Below, piece after piece: positions 1 through 8,264 of a DNA stretch of 64,000 nucleotides. The stretch comes from Pseudoalteromonas luteoviolacea (GTDB lineage: Bacteria; Pseudomonadota; Gammaproteobacteria; Enterobacterales; Alteromonadaceae). The stretch is taken from contig NZ_JWIC01000007.1 of the NCBI RefSeq assembly GCF_000814765.1, positions 1,218,500 through 1,282,499 on the forward strand, written 5' to 3'. The position numbers were made by a program, and so were the translations under genes. The number at the start of each line of letters is the position of its first letter. Positions within the stretch are counted from its first letter, which is position 1. A model generated the notes under the pieces. It was not told the DNA's origin and searched no databases. It saw only the letters and a program-made list of their open reading frames with translations.

Positions 1-2
1 AT

Positions 3-647
3 AAAGCAGCAATTCAGTTTTTAGAGAATGAATTCAATAGAAAGTGTTTGATTAAACAATTATGGAATAAGACTTACCGGTTGTTTAGTAGCAGTCAATC
101 TAACGGAGAGGAAGAACACAGGATTGCAAATGTAGAAGAAATTTTAAAAAGTGTGTACCGTAAATGTAGGGTTCAATACCAAGAAGCGGGTATGAGTGAT
201 GAAGCTTCCGAAATATATGTTCAAGAAAGTAAACACGTGCAAAAAGGGCTTAGTTTAAGCTTTAAGCGCATTTGGATGTTTATTTTGTGGGCATTGGCTA
301 GATATGGAGAATCTCCTAGGCGTGTTTTTGGTTGGGGTATTATAGTTATATTTGGCTTTGCACTGATTTACATGAAAACTGGCGTTAATGCTCCATCAGG
401 GTTAGCTGAGTTCATATGTAATGGAGATGTAACTTTACATTGCACAGAACAAGAAGGAAAACCGGCAGCTACTCCAGGTTATTGGACTCATTTGTATTAT
501 AGTGTCGTTACTTTTACAACACTCGGGTATGGTGACTTTTCACCTGTAGCTGGTGAAAGTAGGTTTCTTTCTGCACTTCAAGCCCTTTTGGGTCTGGTTT
601 TAACAAGCTTGTTTTTAGGTACGTTGATAAAGAAGTATTCGCGATGA
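3..647 (+). CDS. Two-TM ion channel protein, 5' end outside the window
   Basis: The reading frame is open from the first bases of the window, so the gene is cut by the left edge; the TTG at 48 is probably internal. The C-terminal half is a minimal two-TM channel: a first membrane segment (VFGWGIIVIFGFALIY), a pore region with the potassium-type filter TTLGYGDFSP, and a second membrane segment at the C-terminus. Before it lies a helical region (VYRKCRVQYQEAGMSDEAS) like the linker found in proteins with N-terminal pentapeptide repeats fused to an ion channel. The repeats themselves would lie outside the window, so that part is inference. The gene converges on dndE, 74 bp away. K+ passage follows from the filter. 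A role in defence is only suggested by position. Confidence 0.8.
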   Translation, partial: KAAIQFLENEFNRKCLIKQLWNKTYRLFSSSQSNGEEEHRIANVEEILKSVYRKCRVQYQEAGMSDEASEIYVQESKHVQKGLSLSFKRIWMFILWALARYGESPRRVFGWGIIVIFGFALIYMKTGVNAPSGLAEFICNGDVTLHCTEQEGKPAATPGYWTHLYYSVVTFTTLGYGDFSPVAGESRFLSALQALLGLVLTSLFLGTLIKKYSR

Positions 648-655
648 ATCTCATA

Positions 656-705
656 GCTCAAATTAAAAAGTTCGCCAAGCTTGGTCTTCTTGTTTTAATT
701 TGAGC
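656..705. terminator. 13-bp-stem hairpin between convergent genes
   Basis: A perfect 13-bp inverted repeat (GCTCAAATTAAAA at 656-668, complement at 693-705) encloses a 24-nt loop. The loop holds a second perfect palindrome, CCAAGCTTGG (675-684). It sits between the stops of the channel gene and dndE. A/T runs at the inner stem ends suit a bidirectional terminator, although no classical U-run follows the stem. Confidence 0.5.
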
Positions 706-721
706 AGGCTAACAGTGCATA

Positions 722-1057
722 TTATTGACTTAAGTAGACCACACCTCTACTCAAATGCAACTTAACAAAATCACCAAAGTGCACACCTTCTAGTTGTGCA
801 CTTTGTTTTTGATAAGCTTCTCTTAACACCGCTAAATAAAGATCACCGTATTCGCCAGCAAATACCTTCCACGTCATTTCAACATTGCTGTCGCTAGGGA
901 CTTCTTCAAATGGCGGCACTGACTCTTCAGCTAGAGACATGCAGAGTGCCCAGCGGCACAGTACATTCCAATTTTCAATCCCTGTTTTGCTTTTTAAGCG
1001 AATAAGCTGTTGCTTTTGTTTTTCAGAAAGTTTGATGGTGTCGATTGTGTGTAACAT
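722..1057 (-). CDS. dndE: DNA phosphorothioation protein DndE
   Basis: A 111-aa protein with the DndE pattern: an N-terminal basic helix (IKLSEKQKQQLIRLKSKTGI) followed by WNVLCRWALCMSLAE, and the usual length (about 110-130 aa). DndE is known as a small oligomeric protein that binds nicked double-stranded DNA and is needed for swapping a non-bridging phosphate oxygen for sulfur. The start is fixed by a TAATG junction with dndD, with a one-base overlap that suggests translational coupling. It is the last gene of dndBCDE. Confidence 0.93.
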   Translation of the reverse strand: MLHTIDTIKLSEKQKQQLIRLKSKTGIENWNVLCRWALCMSLAEESVPPFEEVPSDSNVEMTWKVFAGEYGDLYLAVLREAYQKQSAQLEGVHFGDFVKLHLSRGVVYLSQ

Positions 1058-3021
1058 TAAAAATACCCTTCTGAAATGGTCGAGGTGGTGGCTTGTTCGT
1101 TGTAGCGAATGTGGTATTCGCGGCTAATTGCGGGTTTAAGCTTGCTGTAGTAATCGCTCATGATTTCTTCATCTGTCGAAAGCAGTAAAACTTGATTTGC
1201 TGCAAACGGGAAGTAACCTTCAATTAAGCGGGTACGGTGTTTACCGTCTAGCCGCCCAAGCGGGGTGTCGATAACAGTTGGTAGCTCTTTACCCGACGCT
1301 TCTGAAAGCCCCCATAAAATAGCAATCGCAAGTAGCTGGCGTTCACCTGCTGAAAGTCTGCTAGGAGAGAGCTCTTCACCGGTTTGTGCTAGTAGTGTAA
1401 GTGAAAAGCTTGTAGAGCAAATATGCACGCCACTGATTAGCTGCTCTTTACGGGTAAGGGCAATAAATTTTTCAGTAATTTTATCTTGCAGTAGTTCGAT
1501 ATTTTCTTTTATTAAGCTTTTAGCAAAACCTTGCATGGTCTCTTTTAACTTACCAATATGGTCAACCACTTGTAGCGAACGTTTTTGCTCAAAAGTGTCT
1601 TTACTTTGTTGTGTAAGCAGGTTGGTGTAACGCTGGTTTAGCACTGCGTGTTTTGCTTGTGCTTGTTCAAGCTCAGCTGATTTGGCTTTAATTAGCGTTT
1701 GTGCGTTTTTAAATTCAGCTTCAAACTGTGCCAATTCACTCAGTACATGTTTTACCGTTTCGTAATCTGGAATTGATTCTTCTTTTTTTTCAAACAGGGC
1801 CTTTTTCTCAAGTAGTATTTCGCGCTCTTTAATAAGCGCTTCACGCTCTTGTTGGTCAAGCTCAAGCTTTGCTTCAAGCCCATTAAATAAGTTACTTGGT
1901 AAACCGACATAGCTTTCAACATTAGCAAGAGCTTGGCGCTCTGTTGCCATGCTTGCCATAGAGTTTTCAAGCGCAGTGCGCGCTGCTTCTGGCAGTGTTT
2001 GCCCTTCAAGCGATTTGAGTAGCGTCGCCTCGTAGCTTTCAATGGCTTTATTAAGCGCGCTGGCTTCGCTTGCTTGCTCTTCAAGTACAGCTTGTTTGTG
2101 TGTTTGCTTAAGTAGCGGTTTAATTAAGCCAAGCGGCCCTATGCCGGCATCTAGCTTAACGCGTTGTTGTAGGCTGTCTTTTAACTTCTGAGCAATAGCA
2201 CCCAATTCAAAACGAATTTGGTCACGTTCTTCAATGAGGTGTGCGCCTGAGTCTCGGACTTTTTGCCTTGCTTTGTTGATATCAACATTTATTTTGCCTT
2301 GCTGGTTTTTCAGCTTAGCAATTTCAACGCTTAGCGCTTCAATAATATCGTTGTTTGCTTCAATATCGGCTTCGCAGGTTTCAACCTTTTCAATTACGCT
2401 TGTATCTAGGTTTTCTGCTTTGCGTTTGCGCTCAATATTATTTAAATCTAGGTGTAATTGGCTGAGTAAATCTAACCCTAGTAGGTTTTCAATGCCTGTT
2501 TTTATTAGTTCATTACTGCGCTCTGGGTGCGCGAGGTTTTCTATTTTTTCACCGTCGAAAAAGAATAAGTCGGACAATGACATAGGTATAAACTCGTTTA
2601 CAAATTCATCCCAGTGCTCGCCGATGTATTGGTCGTGTTCACCATTACAGCTTACTGTGACTTTGTCTTTTGAGTTTTCAACTTGCTTTGCTATCTTCCA
2701 CTCGCGGCGTACAGTAAATGTTTGTGCTTCTGTGTCTGTGGTGTGGCTAAATGTCAGCTCTAATGATACTTGTTCAGTTTTAGAGACGTAACGGTTAAGT
2801 GTACTGGCTAGGTATGTACCATAGGCGAGATTACCTCGGTTAGAGCATTTTGCATGCTTACCATAAAGTACTAGCTGTAATGCATCTAAAAACGTGGTTT
2901 TACCGCCACCATTTAGCCCGCCAAAAAGAATTACAGGCTTGTCGTTTGAAACGGTTAAATCAACCGAGTGTGTGCCTTTGTAAATACCAAAGTTATGTAA
3001 GGTAAGAGACTGCAATAACAT
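1057..3021 (-). CDS. dndD: DNA phosphorothioation ATPase DndD (SMC/Rad50-like)
   Basis: A 654-aa protein with the layout of an SMC/Rad50-type ATPase. A Walker A motif (GLNGGGKTTFLDAL) lies at about residues 36-49, long coiled-coil arms with many Glu, Lys and Gln fill about 190-500, and a C-terminal head carries the signature LSAGERQLLAIAILWGLSE and Walker B with VIDTPLGRLD. In Dnd systems DndD supplies ATPase or nicking activity during sulfur incorporation. The start is fixed by a strong GGAGG inside the 3' end of dndC and a one-base TAATG overlap; the stop overlaps dndE in the same way. No truncation is visible. Confidence 0.95.
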   Translation of the reverse strand: MLLQSLTLHNFGIYKGTHSVDLTVSNDKPVILFGGLNGGGKTTFLDALQLVLYGKHAKCSNRGNLAYGTYLASTLNRYVSKTEQVSLELTFSHTTDTEAQTFTVRREWKIAKQVENSKDKVTVSCNGEHDQYIGEHWDEFVNEFIPMSLSDLFFFDGEKIENLAHPERSNELIKTGIENLLGLDLLSQLHLDLNNIERKRKAENLDTSVIEKVETCEADIEANNDIIEALSVEIAKLKNQQGKINVDINKARQKVRDSGAHLIEERDQIRFELGAIAQKLKDSLQQRVKLDAGIGPLGLIKPLLKQTHKQAVLEEQASEASALNKAIESYEATLLKSLEGQTLPEAARTALENSMASMATERQALANVESYVGLPSNLFNGLEAKLELDQQEREALIKEREILLEKKALFEKKEESIPDYETVKHVLSELAQFEAEFKNAQTLIKAKSAELEQAQAKHAVLNQRYTNLLTQQSKDTFEQKRSLQVVDHIGKLKETMQGFAKSLIKENIELLQDKITEKFIALTRKEQLISGVHICSTSFSLTLLAQTGEELSPSRLSAGERQLLAIAILWGLSEASGKELPTVIDTPLGRLDGKHRTRLIEGYFPFAANQVLLLSTDEEIMSDYYSKLKPAISREYHIRYNEQATTSTISEGYF

Positions 3022-4676
3022 TATTTTACCTCCACAACTTCAATTTCTGGTAGGGAGCTATAACCTTGTTCTTTAATACACTTAGTGATCATGTGGATCT
3101 TGTCTTTAATCTCTTCTTGTTCTTTTGCTGTGAGGCTTTGATCGTTTGTGAGCTTAATGTGTAAACGATGACGTTCGCGCTCTAGGGCAAATTCTTTTGC
3201 TTCAAACATGCTGTTGAACGCACCTTTGTCTAACACATCATTGAGCTCATCGCCTAGTTTTGCTCGGCGAAGTTGGTTGCGGTATTTATTTGCAACGCTC
3301 AAGGTGGCGCGAATTTGCTGGTAAAGTAAGCCTTCTTTATCGCCATGTTGCTCACAATAAGTTTGTAATTTACTTAAGGTGTCATTGTTTAAAATAGGGT
3401 GGTGCGCGCGGCGTTTACCTGGATATGGCTTTTTAATTACTTGCTCATATATTTTTGGCAAGTTGTCTTCAATTTCGTGTTTATCTTCAAGCCAAATTTT
3501 TCGAATCGCTTCTAACTCTTCAATTGGGAGTAGCTCTAAGTTTTTGACTTCAGGCGGTCCCATGTGCTGCACAGCTACTTGTGCTTCAAGCACTTTTTTC
3601 AGCATGTGTTCACGGAATGTTTGAATATAAGGGCCGTGTACTACGTCTGCACCATGTTTAGATACGTGCACGGTAAGCGTACCATTCATGCGGCGGAAGT
3701 CCCGGTTGTTGCGATCTCGGCGCAGCTTTTCGAGCTTTTTCTCTCGCACTGCATCATTTATCTCAAGTTCATTACGAAGTGAAACAAGCGGGTACATCCA
3801 CTCTTTTTCTTCATCGTTTGAGATCATGGCGTTCATTGATTTGTCTTCAGTTACCATAGTACACACGTAACAACCAAACCGGCTATCGCCACAACTCTGC
3901 GTTGACTTGTCTACTACCAGCGGGCATTCGCCACCTTCTGTTGCGCCTTGGTACATGCCCATTAAATCGTGATTAGGGAAGTTCCATGGATTTTTAATGC
4001 TGTTTAAGTAAACCCAAACATCATCATTACTCCATGTTGAAATAGGCGTATATACCCAAACTCGCTCTAGTGAACCATTCTCGGTTAGACCAAGCGCTTT
4101 ACGGGTGTTGGTGGTTGAGCTCTCAAATTTCTCCATTACAGCAGCACGGGCAGTGCTTTCTGCTTTACGTGTACCGAGTATTAAAATAGCTTCACCATTT
4201 TTATTCGCAAGGTTTTGAATAAAGGTATTTGATGGCGATATTTTTAAACGATCAGTACACCAACGAAACTTCATACGCGGGGCAGGGTAACCTTTACCAA
4301 TTAAGTTAACCCAAAAGCGATCTTTAATTTCTGGTGTTAGGCGATGTGGCACGATAGGTAGTTGTTGCTCATCGGCTGACTCTTTCATTCTGTCGAGTGA
4401 TTTTTCAACCCATAAAGCAACAATTGGGTTTTCAACCAACGTATCGGTACTAATTACATGTACTTTTTTGTTTGCTTTGCCTTCTTTTTTGAGCTCTTGC
4501 AGGGCATACCAAACCAACTGCAAAATGGCTGTTGAGTCTTTACCGCCACTGTAACCTAATACCCATGGAATACTATCGCTCATGTAGAGCACTTTAATAT
4601 GATCGATACTTTGCTCAATGGCTTCTTTTAGCCCGCCAGCAAAAGCAGAATGTGACTGTACTACACTATCAGTCAT
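3021..4676 (-). CDS. dndC: DNA phosphorothioation sulfurtransferase DndC
   Basis: A PAPS-reductase-like PP-loop ATPase with the nucleotide motif GYSGGKDSTAILQL near residue 45. A cysteine cluster (CPLVVDKSTQSCGDSRFGC then YVC) near 255-275 fits the known 4Fe-4S cluster. DndC activates the DNA backbone and transfers sulfur supplied by DndA. The ATG at 4676 is preferred (551 aa): it has AAGGGG 6 bases upstream and overlaps the dndB stop in an ATGACTGA junction. An in-frame start 30 bases upstream lies inside dndB and has no such site. It is tightly coupled to dndB and dndD. Confidence 0.95.
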   Translation of the reverse strand: MTDSVVQSHSAFAGGLKEAIEQSIDHIKVLYMSDSIPWVLGYSGGKDSTAILQLVWYALQELKKEGKANKKVHVISTDTLVENPIVALWVEKSLDRMKESADEQQLPIVPHRLTPEIKDRFWVNLIGKGYPAPRMKFRWCTDRLKISPSNTFIQNLANKNGEAILILGTRKAESTARAAVMEKFESSTTNTRKALGLTENGSLERVWVYTPISTWSNDDVWVYLNSIKNPWNFPNHDLMGMYQGATEGGECPLVVDKSTQSCGDSRFGCYVCTMVTEDKSMNAMISNDEEKEWMYPLVSLRNELEINDAVREKKLEKLRRDRNNRDFRRMNGTLTVHVSKHGADVVHGPYIQTFREHMLKKVLEAQVAVQHMGPPEVKNLELLPIEELEAIRKIWLEDKHEIEDNLPKIYEQVIKKPYPGKRRAHHPILNNDTLSKLQTYCEQHGDKEGLLYQQIRATLSVANKYRNQLRRAKLGDELNDVLDKGAFNSMFEAKEFALERERHRLHIKLTNDQSLTAKEQEEIKDKIHMITKCIKEQGYSSLPEIEVVEVK

Positions 4677-5757
4677 TATTTGCCCCTTGGAATGCTTGTT
4701 CAGCACTTTGTTCTTTATTCGTAAGTGTTACGTTTAAAAATTCTTTAATTTTAATACAAGTAAGTTCAGCAGCTTTGCGGTTATTGGTCATAGCATTGTT
4801 GTTTACGCAGCGTCCGCGCCAAGCATTATTGCTACGCGACCAATTAATATCACTCAAGCCTTTGAGGGTTTTTTGCCATTGCGGATCGTGTTTAAGTAAA
4901 TATGCACCAAGCATTCCTAAAGCATGAAGTGTAACAGCGTGTGCGTGAATTGATTCGTCACGTAAATCACCACCAGATGCTTTGTCTTCACATACCAGCT
5001 GCCATGCAGGCATATTGTTTAGCACTTCGTGCCAAAATTCAGTTGCTGTAGGTATGAGTGACTCATAGTTTTTCTGATTTATGGTTCCGAGTAGGTACTT
5101 GGTGGCTTTATTAATTGCGCTGTGACTAACTAGCTTTTTAGAACGTACACCTAGATTACTTTTTTCCATATGAACAAGCTTTGTGAACTGTTCACTTCTA
5201 AACACGACAGTTTTTGAAAGTATGGCGTCAGGCTTATCATCGTAAGTGATACTTAGTGAGGAGTCTGTTTTAACCGGGTAAAGATTTAAGTCTTTAAAAA
5301 TGCGTTGGCGCTCTTCGAGTGTTTTATTACTAAAGAACACCACTGAAATAGATTCATCAGCAAGCGATGGATCTGCCTTTATGGCCTCTAAAATTGCGGC
5401 GTTACGGTGTTGCCCGTCTGTGATAAATAGCTCAGCGTCTTCATCTATTAAAAGAGTACCAATTTTTTGTTCGTGTTTACTTTCACCAATTGGTACAAAC
5501 TCACTTGCACCGCTAATACATGCGGTAAGCGCAGAAAAGACGTAATTATCTCTGTTATCTAAAATATAGTTAGCTATATCAGGTATGCGTTCTTCGTTAA
5601 TGATACGCTGTGCTCGTTGATCTACAGGTAATTTGCTTTCATCAAAGGTAAATATCTTATTTAACCTTTTTAGTGGGCACATAACGATGTAATATTCTGT
5701 TTTTGCTTGGGTTCCCCTGATTGCAGGAAAGGAAGTACCCGATACGATTTGGCTCAT
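4669..5757 (-). CDS. dndB: DNA phosphorothioation protein DndB (DGQHR family)
   Basis: A 362-aa protein with the hallmark DGQHR motif (LFITDGQHRNAAILEAI) at about residues 113-130. DndB homologues are known to lower the frequency of phosphorothioation and, in some bacteria, to repress dnd transcription. It is the first gene of dndBCDE and is divergent from dndA across a 134-bp intergenic stretch that contains a perfect 14-bp palindrome, a plausible site for DndB or another regulator. The whole family length is present. Confidence 0.93.
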   Translation of the reverse strand: MSQIVSGTSFPAIRGTQAKTEYYIVMCPLKRLNKIFTFDESKLPVDQRAQRIINEERIPDIANYILDNRDNYVFSALTACISGASEFVPIGESKHEQKIGTLLIDEDAELFITDGQHRNAAILEAIKADPSLADESISVVFFSNKTLEERQRIFKDLNLYPVKTDSSLSITYDDKPDAILSKTVVFRSEQFTKLVHMEKSNLGVRSKKLVSHSAINKATKYLLGTINQKNYESLIPTATEFWHEVLNNMPAWQLVCEDKASGGDLRDESIHAHAVTLHALGMLGAYLLKHDPQWQKTLKGLSDINWSRSNNAWRGRCVNNNAMTNNRKAAELTCIKIKEFLNVTLTNKEQSAEQAFQGANND

Positions 5758-5808
5758 TGCTACTTTTTGTGTTATGCCTTTGTTGCGTAGTTCGTAGTTT
5801 ATTGCTTT

Positions 5809-5822
5809 TGTTCGTACGAACA
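5809..5822. promoter_or_regulatory. Palindrome in the dndB/dndA divergent promoter
   Basis: TGTTCGTACGAACA is a perfect 14-bp inverted repeat midway between divergent dndB and dndA. A TATAGT hexamer at 5843-5848, a possible dndA -10, would place the -35 at about 5820-5825, overlapping the palindrome edge. That geometry suits repression. A related half-site (GTTGCGTAGTTCG) lies just to the left. The protein that binds it is unknown. Confidence 0.5.
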
Positions 5823-5891
5823 GGTTGGCGCAAATTCTACAGTATAGTGATTAAATTGTCTGTGAATATTTATAATTTTTTTGGAGAGAAA

Positions 5892-7019
5892 ATGACTGCC
5901 TATCTAGATATGAACGCAACTTCACCAGTCTCGAAAGAAGTTGCTGATTTAGTGTACAGATTGATGGTTGAAGAGTATGGCAATGCTGGTAGCCGGACTC
6001 ATGAATTTGGCGCACTAGCTAAGAAACACGTAGAAACGGCAAGAAAGCAGGTTGCTGAAGTTGTTGCTGCTGATAAATCAGAAGTCATTTTTACTAGTGG
6101 TGCTACAGAGAGTAATAATATTGCAATTTTAGGTATAAAAGACTTTGCGGAGCAAGAAAATAAAAAACATATTATTACCACACGAATAGAGCATAAAGCT
6201 GTTTTGGAGCCAATTGAGCATCTAGAAAATAATGGCTTTGAAGTAAGTTACTTAGATGTAGGCGAAAGTGGTTTGGTTGACCCTAAACAGCTTAACGCAT
6301 TGTTAAGAGACGATACTGTGCTTGTCTCAATTATGCATGTAAATAATGAAACAGGTTGCATTCAGCCAATGAACGATATTTGTGAGGCGCTTAAGTTTAA
6401 TGATGCGTACTTGCATGTAGATGCGGCGCAAAGCTTTGGTAAGCTGAGTGAGTGTTTAAAAAATGACCGTGTCGATTTAATAAGCGCTAGCGGTCATAAA
6501 GTTTATGCCCCTAAAGGTATTGGTGCACTAATTATGCGTAAGCGCGGTTTTATAAAACCACCATTAAAACCAATTCAATTTGGTGGCGGTCAAGAGAAAG
6601 GCCTTCGACCCGGTACTTTACCTGTACCTTTGATTGCAGGGTTTGGTTTAGCTTGTGAATTGGCGATTAAAAATGCTGATAAATGGCAAACTTATGCGAG
6701 TTTACTAAAGCAATCGCTCATGGTTGAATTAGATAAAGTTGGTGCACACTATAACGGCGAGAATACTTCTCCTTATGTTTTAAACTTTTCTGTTTCAGGC
6801 GTGAATTCAGAGTCGTTAATGGTTAGCTTAAAAGGGATTGCGGCAGTTTCAAATGGATCTGCATGCACATCTTCAAGTTATACTCCTTCACATGTATTAA
6901 CAGCTATGGGGCTTGATGAAGATAGGATCACAGGTGCAGTGCGTATATCATGGGGATATATGACAGAATCCTTACCAATTAATGAAATAGTAGAAAAAAT
7001 TAAGCAGATACAGATATGA
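5892..7019 (+). CDS. dndA: Cysteine desulfurase DndA (IscS-like)
   Basis: A 375-aa PLP-dependent cysteine desulfurase. It begins AYLDMNATSPV, has the PLP-lysine motif SASGHKVYAPKG, and carries the active-site loop SNGSACTSSSYTPSHVL with the catalytic cysteine. It would supply persulfide sulfur to DndC. The ATG at 5892 is chosen because TTGGAGAG lies just upstream and the fold starts there; the frame is open 57 codons further up, but that part is not protein-like for the family. The stop overlaps the next gene in ATGA, so dndA and the HARE-Mrr gene are translationally coupled. Confidence 0.95.
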   Translation: MTAYLDMNATSPVSKEVADLVYRLMVEEYGNAGSRTHEFGALAKKHVETARKQVAEVVAADKSEVIFTSGATESNNIAILGIKDFAEQENKKHIITTRIEHKAVLEPIEHLENNGFEVSYLDVGESGLVDPKQLNALLRDDTVLVSIMHVNNETGCIQPMNDICEALKFNDAYLHVDAAQSFGKLSECLKNDRVDLISASGHKVYAPKGIGALIMRKRGFIKPPLKPIQFGGGQEKGLRPGTLPVPLIAGFGLACELAIKNADKWQTYASLLKQSLMVELDKVGAHYNGENTSPYVLNFSVSGVNSESLMVSLKGIAAVSNGSACTSSSYTPSHVLTAMGLDEDRITGAVRISWGYMTESLPINEIVEKIKQIQI

Positions 7020-7798
7020 GTAAAGTAACAATTGCAGAAGCCGCAGTAAAAGCTTTATCACTGATTGGTGAACCTGCAACTTACAAGGTCGTTTACAGTA
7101 AAATTATGGAACACTCATTGTATAAATTTGGAGCAAAAGACCCGCTTTCTGTGCTACGTGTTCAAATGGAGCGACATAGTGATAGCACTTCTTGGAACAA
7201 TGAGTCACAAATTAAACTGTTCACTAAAAATGAAGTTGGTGAATTTTCATTATTGAGCGCTTCTTCAGCTGATAATAAAGAAGAGCAAGTTAAGATGACC
7301 AACAGTTTGGAGCTGGTACACCAATTAGCTAACAAATTAAAGCAAGATACGATACAACGTATAGTTGATCATCTTTATTCACTTGAACCTGAAGAGTTTG
7401 AATTTTTCTGTAGGCGCTTTTTAGAACGTTATGGTTTTGAAAGTATGGAAGTTACTCAACGTGGTCGCGATGGTGGTATTGACGTCTATGGTCAATTAGA
7501 AGTAGGTATTTCAATGCTCCATGTAGCAGCTCAATGTAAGCGCTACAAAAAAACAAACAAAGTTTCTCGACCTGATATTGATATGTTTAGAGGTGCAATA
7601 CAAGGCGAGTTTCAACAAGGCATATTTATAACTACAAGCAGCTTTACTAAAGAAGCACAAGATAGCGCCTTTAAACGTGGTTGTGTACCAATAGTTTTAA
7701 TTGATGGTGAAACGCTTGCAGAGATTATGATTGAACGTGGTATTGGAGTATCTACTAGCCACATTCCAATCTATGATTTCGAGCTAGATTTGGTGTAA
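7016..7798 (+). CDS. HARE-HTH / Mrr-type restriction endonuclease, co-transcribed with dndA
   Basis: A 260-aa protein with two parts. Residues about 1-85 look like a HARE-HTH winged helix (AAVKALSLIGEPATYKVVYSKI, then a GEFSLL end). Residues about 110-245 are an Mrr-type PD-(D/E)xK nuclease: EEFEFFCRRFLERYGFESMEV, the catalytic GRDGGIDVYG with its Asp, and AAQCKRYK with the QxK pair. HARE-HTH domains have been proposed to sense DNA modification, and Mrr nucleases often cut modified DNA. A four-base ATGA overlap with dndA makes it part of the Dnd system. Whether it cuts phosphorothioated DNA, unmodified DNA, or another target cannot be read from the sequence. Confidence 0.85.
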   Translation: MSKVTIAEAAVKALSLIGEPATYKVVYSKIMEHSLYKFGAKDPLSVLRVQMERHSDSTSWNNESQIKLFTKNEVGEFSLLSASSADNKEEQVKMTNSLELVHQLANKLKQDTIQRIVDHLYSLEPEEFEFFCRRFLERYGFESMEVTQRGRDGGIDVYGQLEVGISMLHVAAQCKRYKKTNKVSRPDIDMFRGAIQGEFQQGIFITTSSFTKEAQDSAFKRGCVPIVLIDGETLAEIMIERGIGVSTSHIPIYDFELDLV

Positions 7799-7826
7799 AA
7801 ATAGTTATTATGAAAGGGAATGAGTT

Positions 7827-8264
7827 TTGAATTTATATAACAAAATTAATATGTCAGATCTATCAGTACTCACTGATAAAAAGTTTCAAAGTGTTGAGTT
7901 TGCGGATATAGATTTCACTTTATTACAGGGAATGATGAGAGCTGAATTTAATGATTGTAGATTTACAAACTGCAATTTTGAACGAAAAAAACTTAAAGAC
8001 CTAAAAGTTACTGATTCACATTTCGTAAGTTGTTCATTTCTCAGGACTGATTTACTGGGGAGTTGTTTTGAAAAAGTTATATTTAGAAACTGTCAATTCG
8101 AAAGGTCGAACTGGAATAGGACTGAGGTCCTGAATTCTGAATTTATTAACTGTACATATAATTATGATTCAGGCTTTCATTATGCCATTTTTACTAATGT
8201 GTTAGGTTTTCCTGAGAGATACTTAAAGAGAACAGGGAAAATGGACCTTGGTCAAATTTTTTAG
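7827..8264 (+). CDS. Pentapeptide-repeat protein in the dndA operon
   Basis: A 145-aa protein built largely of pentapeptide repeats with Phe or Leu at the centre of each coil face (for example AEFNDCRFTNCNFERKKL and FRNCQFERSNWNRTEVLNSEF). It is rich in cysteine. Such right-handed quadrilateral helices can mimic B-DNA, as in Qnr and MfpA, which protect gyrase. The TTG at 7827 has AAGGGAA about 9 bases upstream; the later ATG at 7851 has no ribosome site. It lies 28 bp after the Mrr gene and probably shares its transcript. A DNA-mimic or immunity role beside the nuclease is inference. Confidence 0.75.
   Translation: MNLYNKINMSDLSVLTDKKFQSVEFADIDFTLLQGMMRAEFNDCRFTNCNFERKKLKDLKVTDSHFVSCSFLRTDLLGSCFEKVIFRNCQFERSNWNRTEVLNSEFINCTYNYDSGFHYAIFTNVLGFPERYLKRTGKMDLGQIF

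Noticed and set aside
1265..2791. Plus-strand open frames opposite dndD (for example 1265-1630 and 2234-2791)
   Set aside because: Their codons mirror the dndD protein frame, they lack ribosome sites and recognisable domains, and dndD is clearly the real gene.
5721..5891. A 57-residue N-terminal extension of DndA
   Set aside because: It overlaps the divergent dndB start and promoter, has no family resemblance, and a strong ribosome site marks the ATG at 5892.
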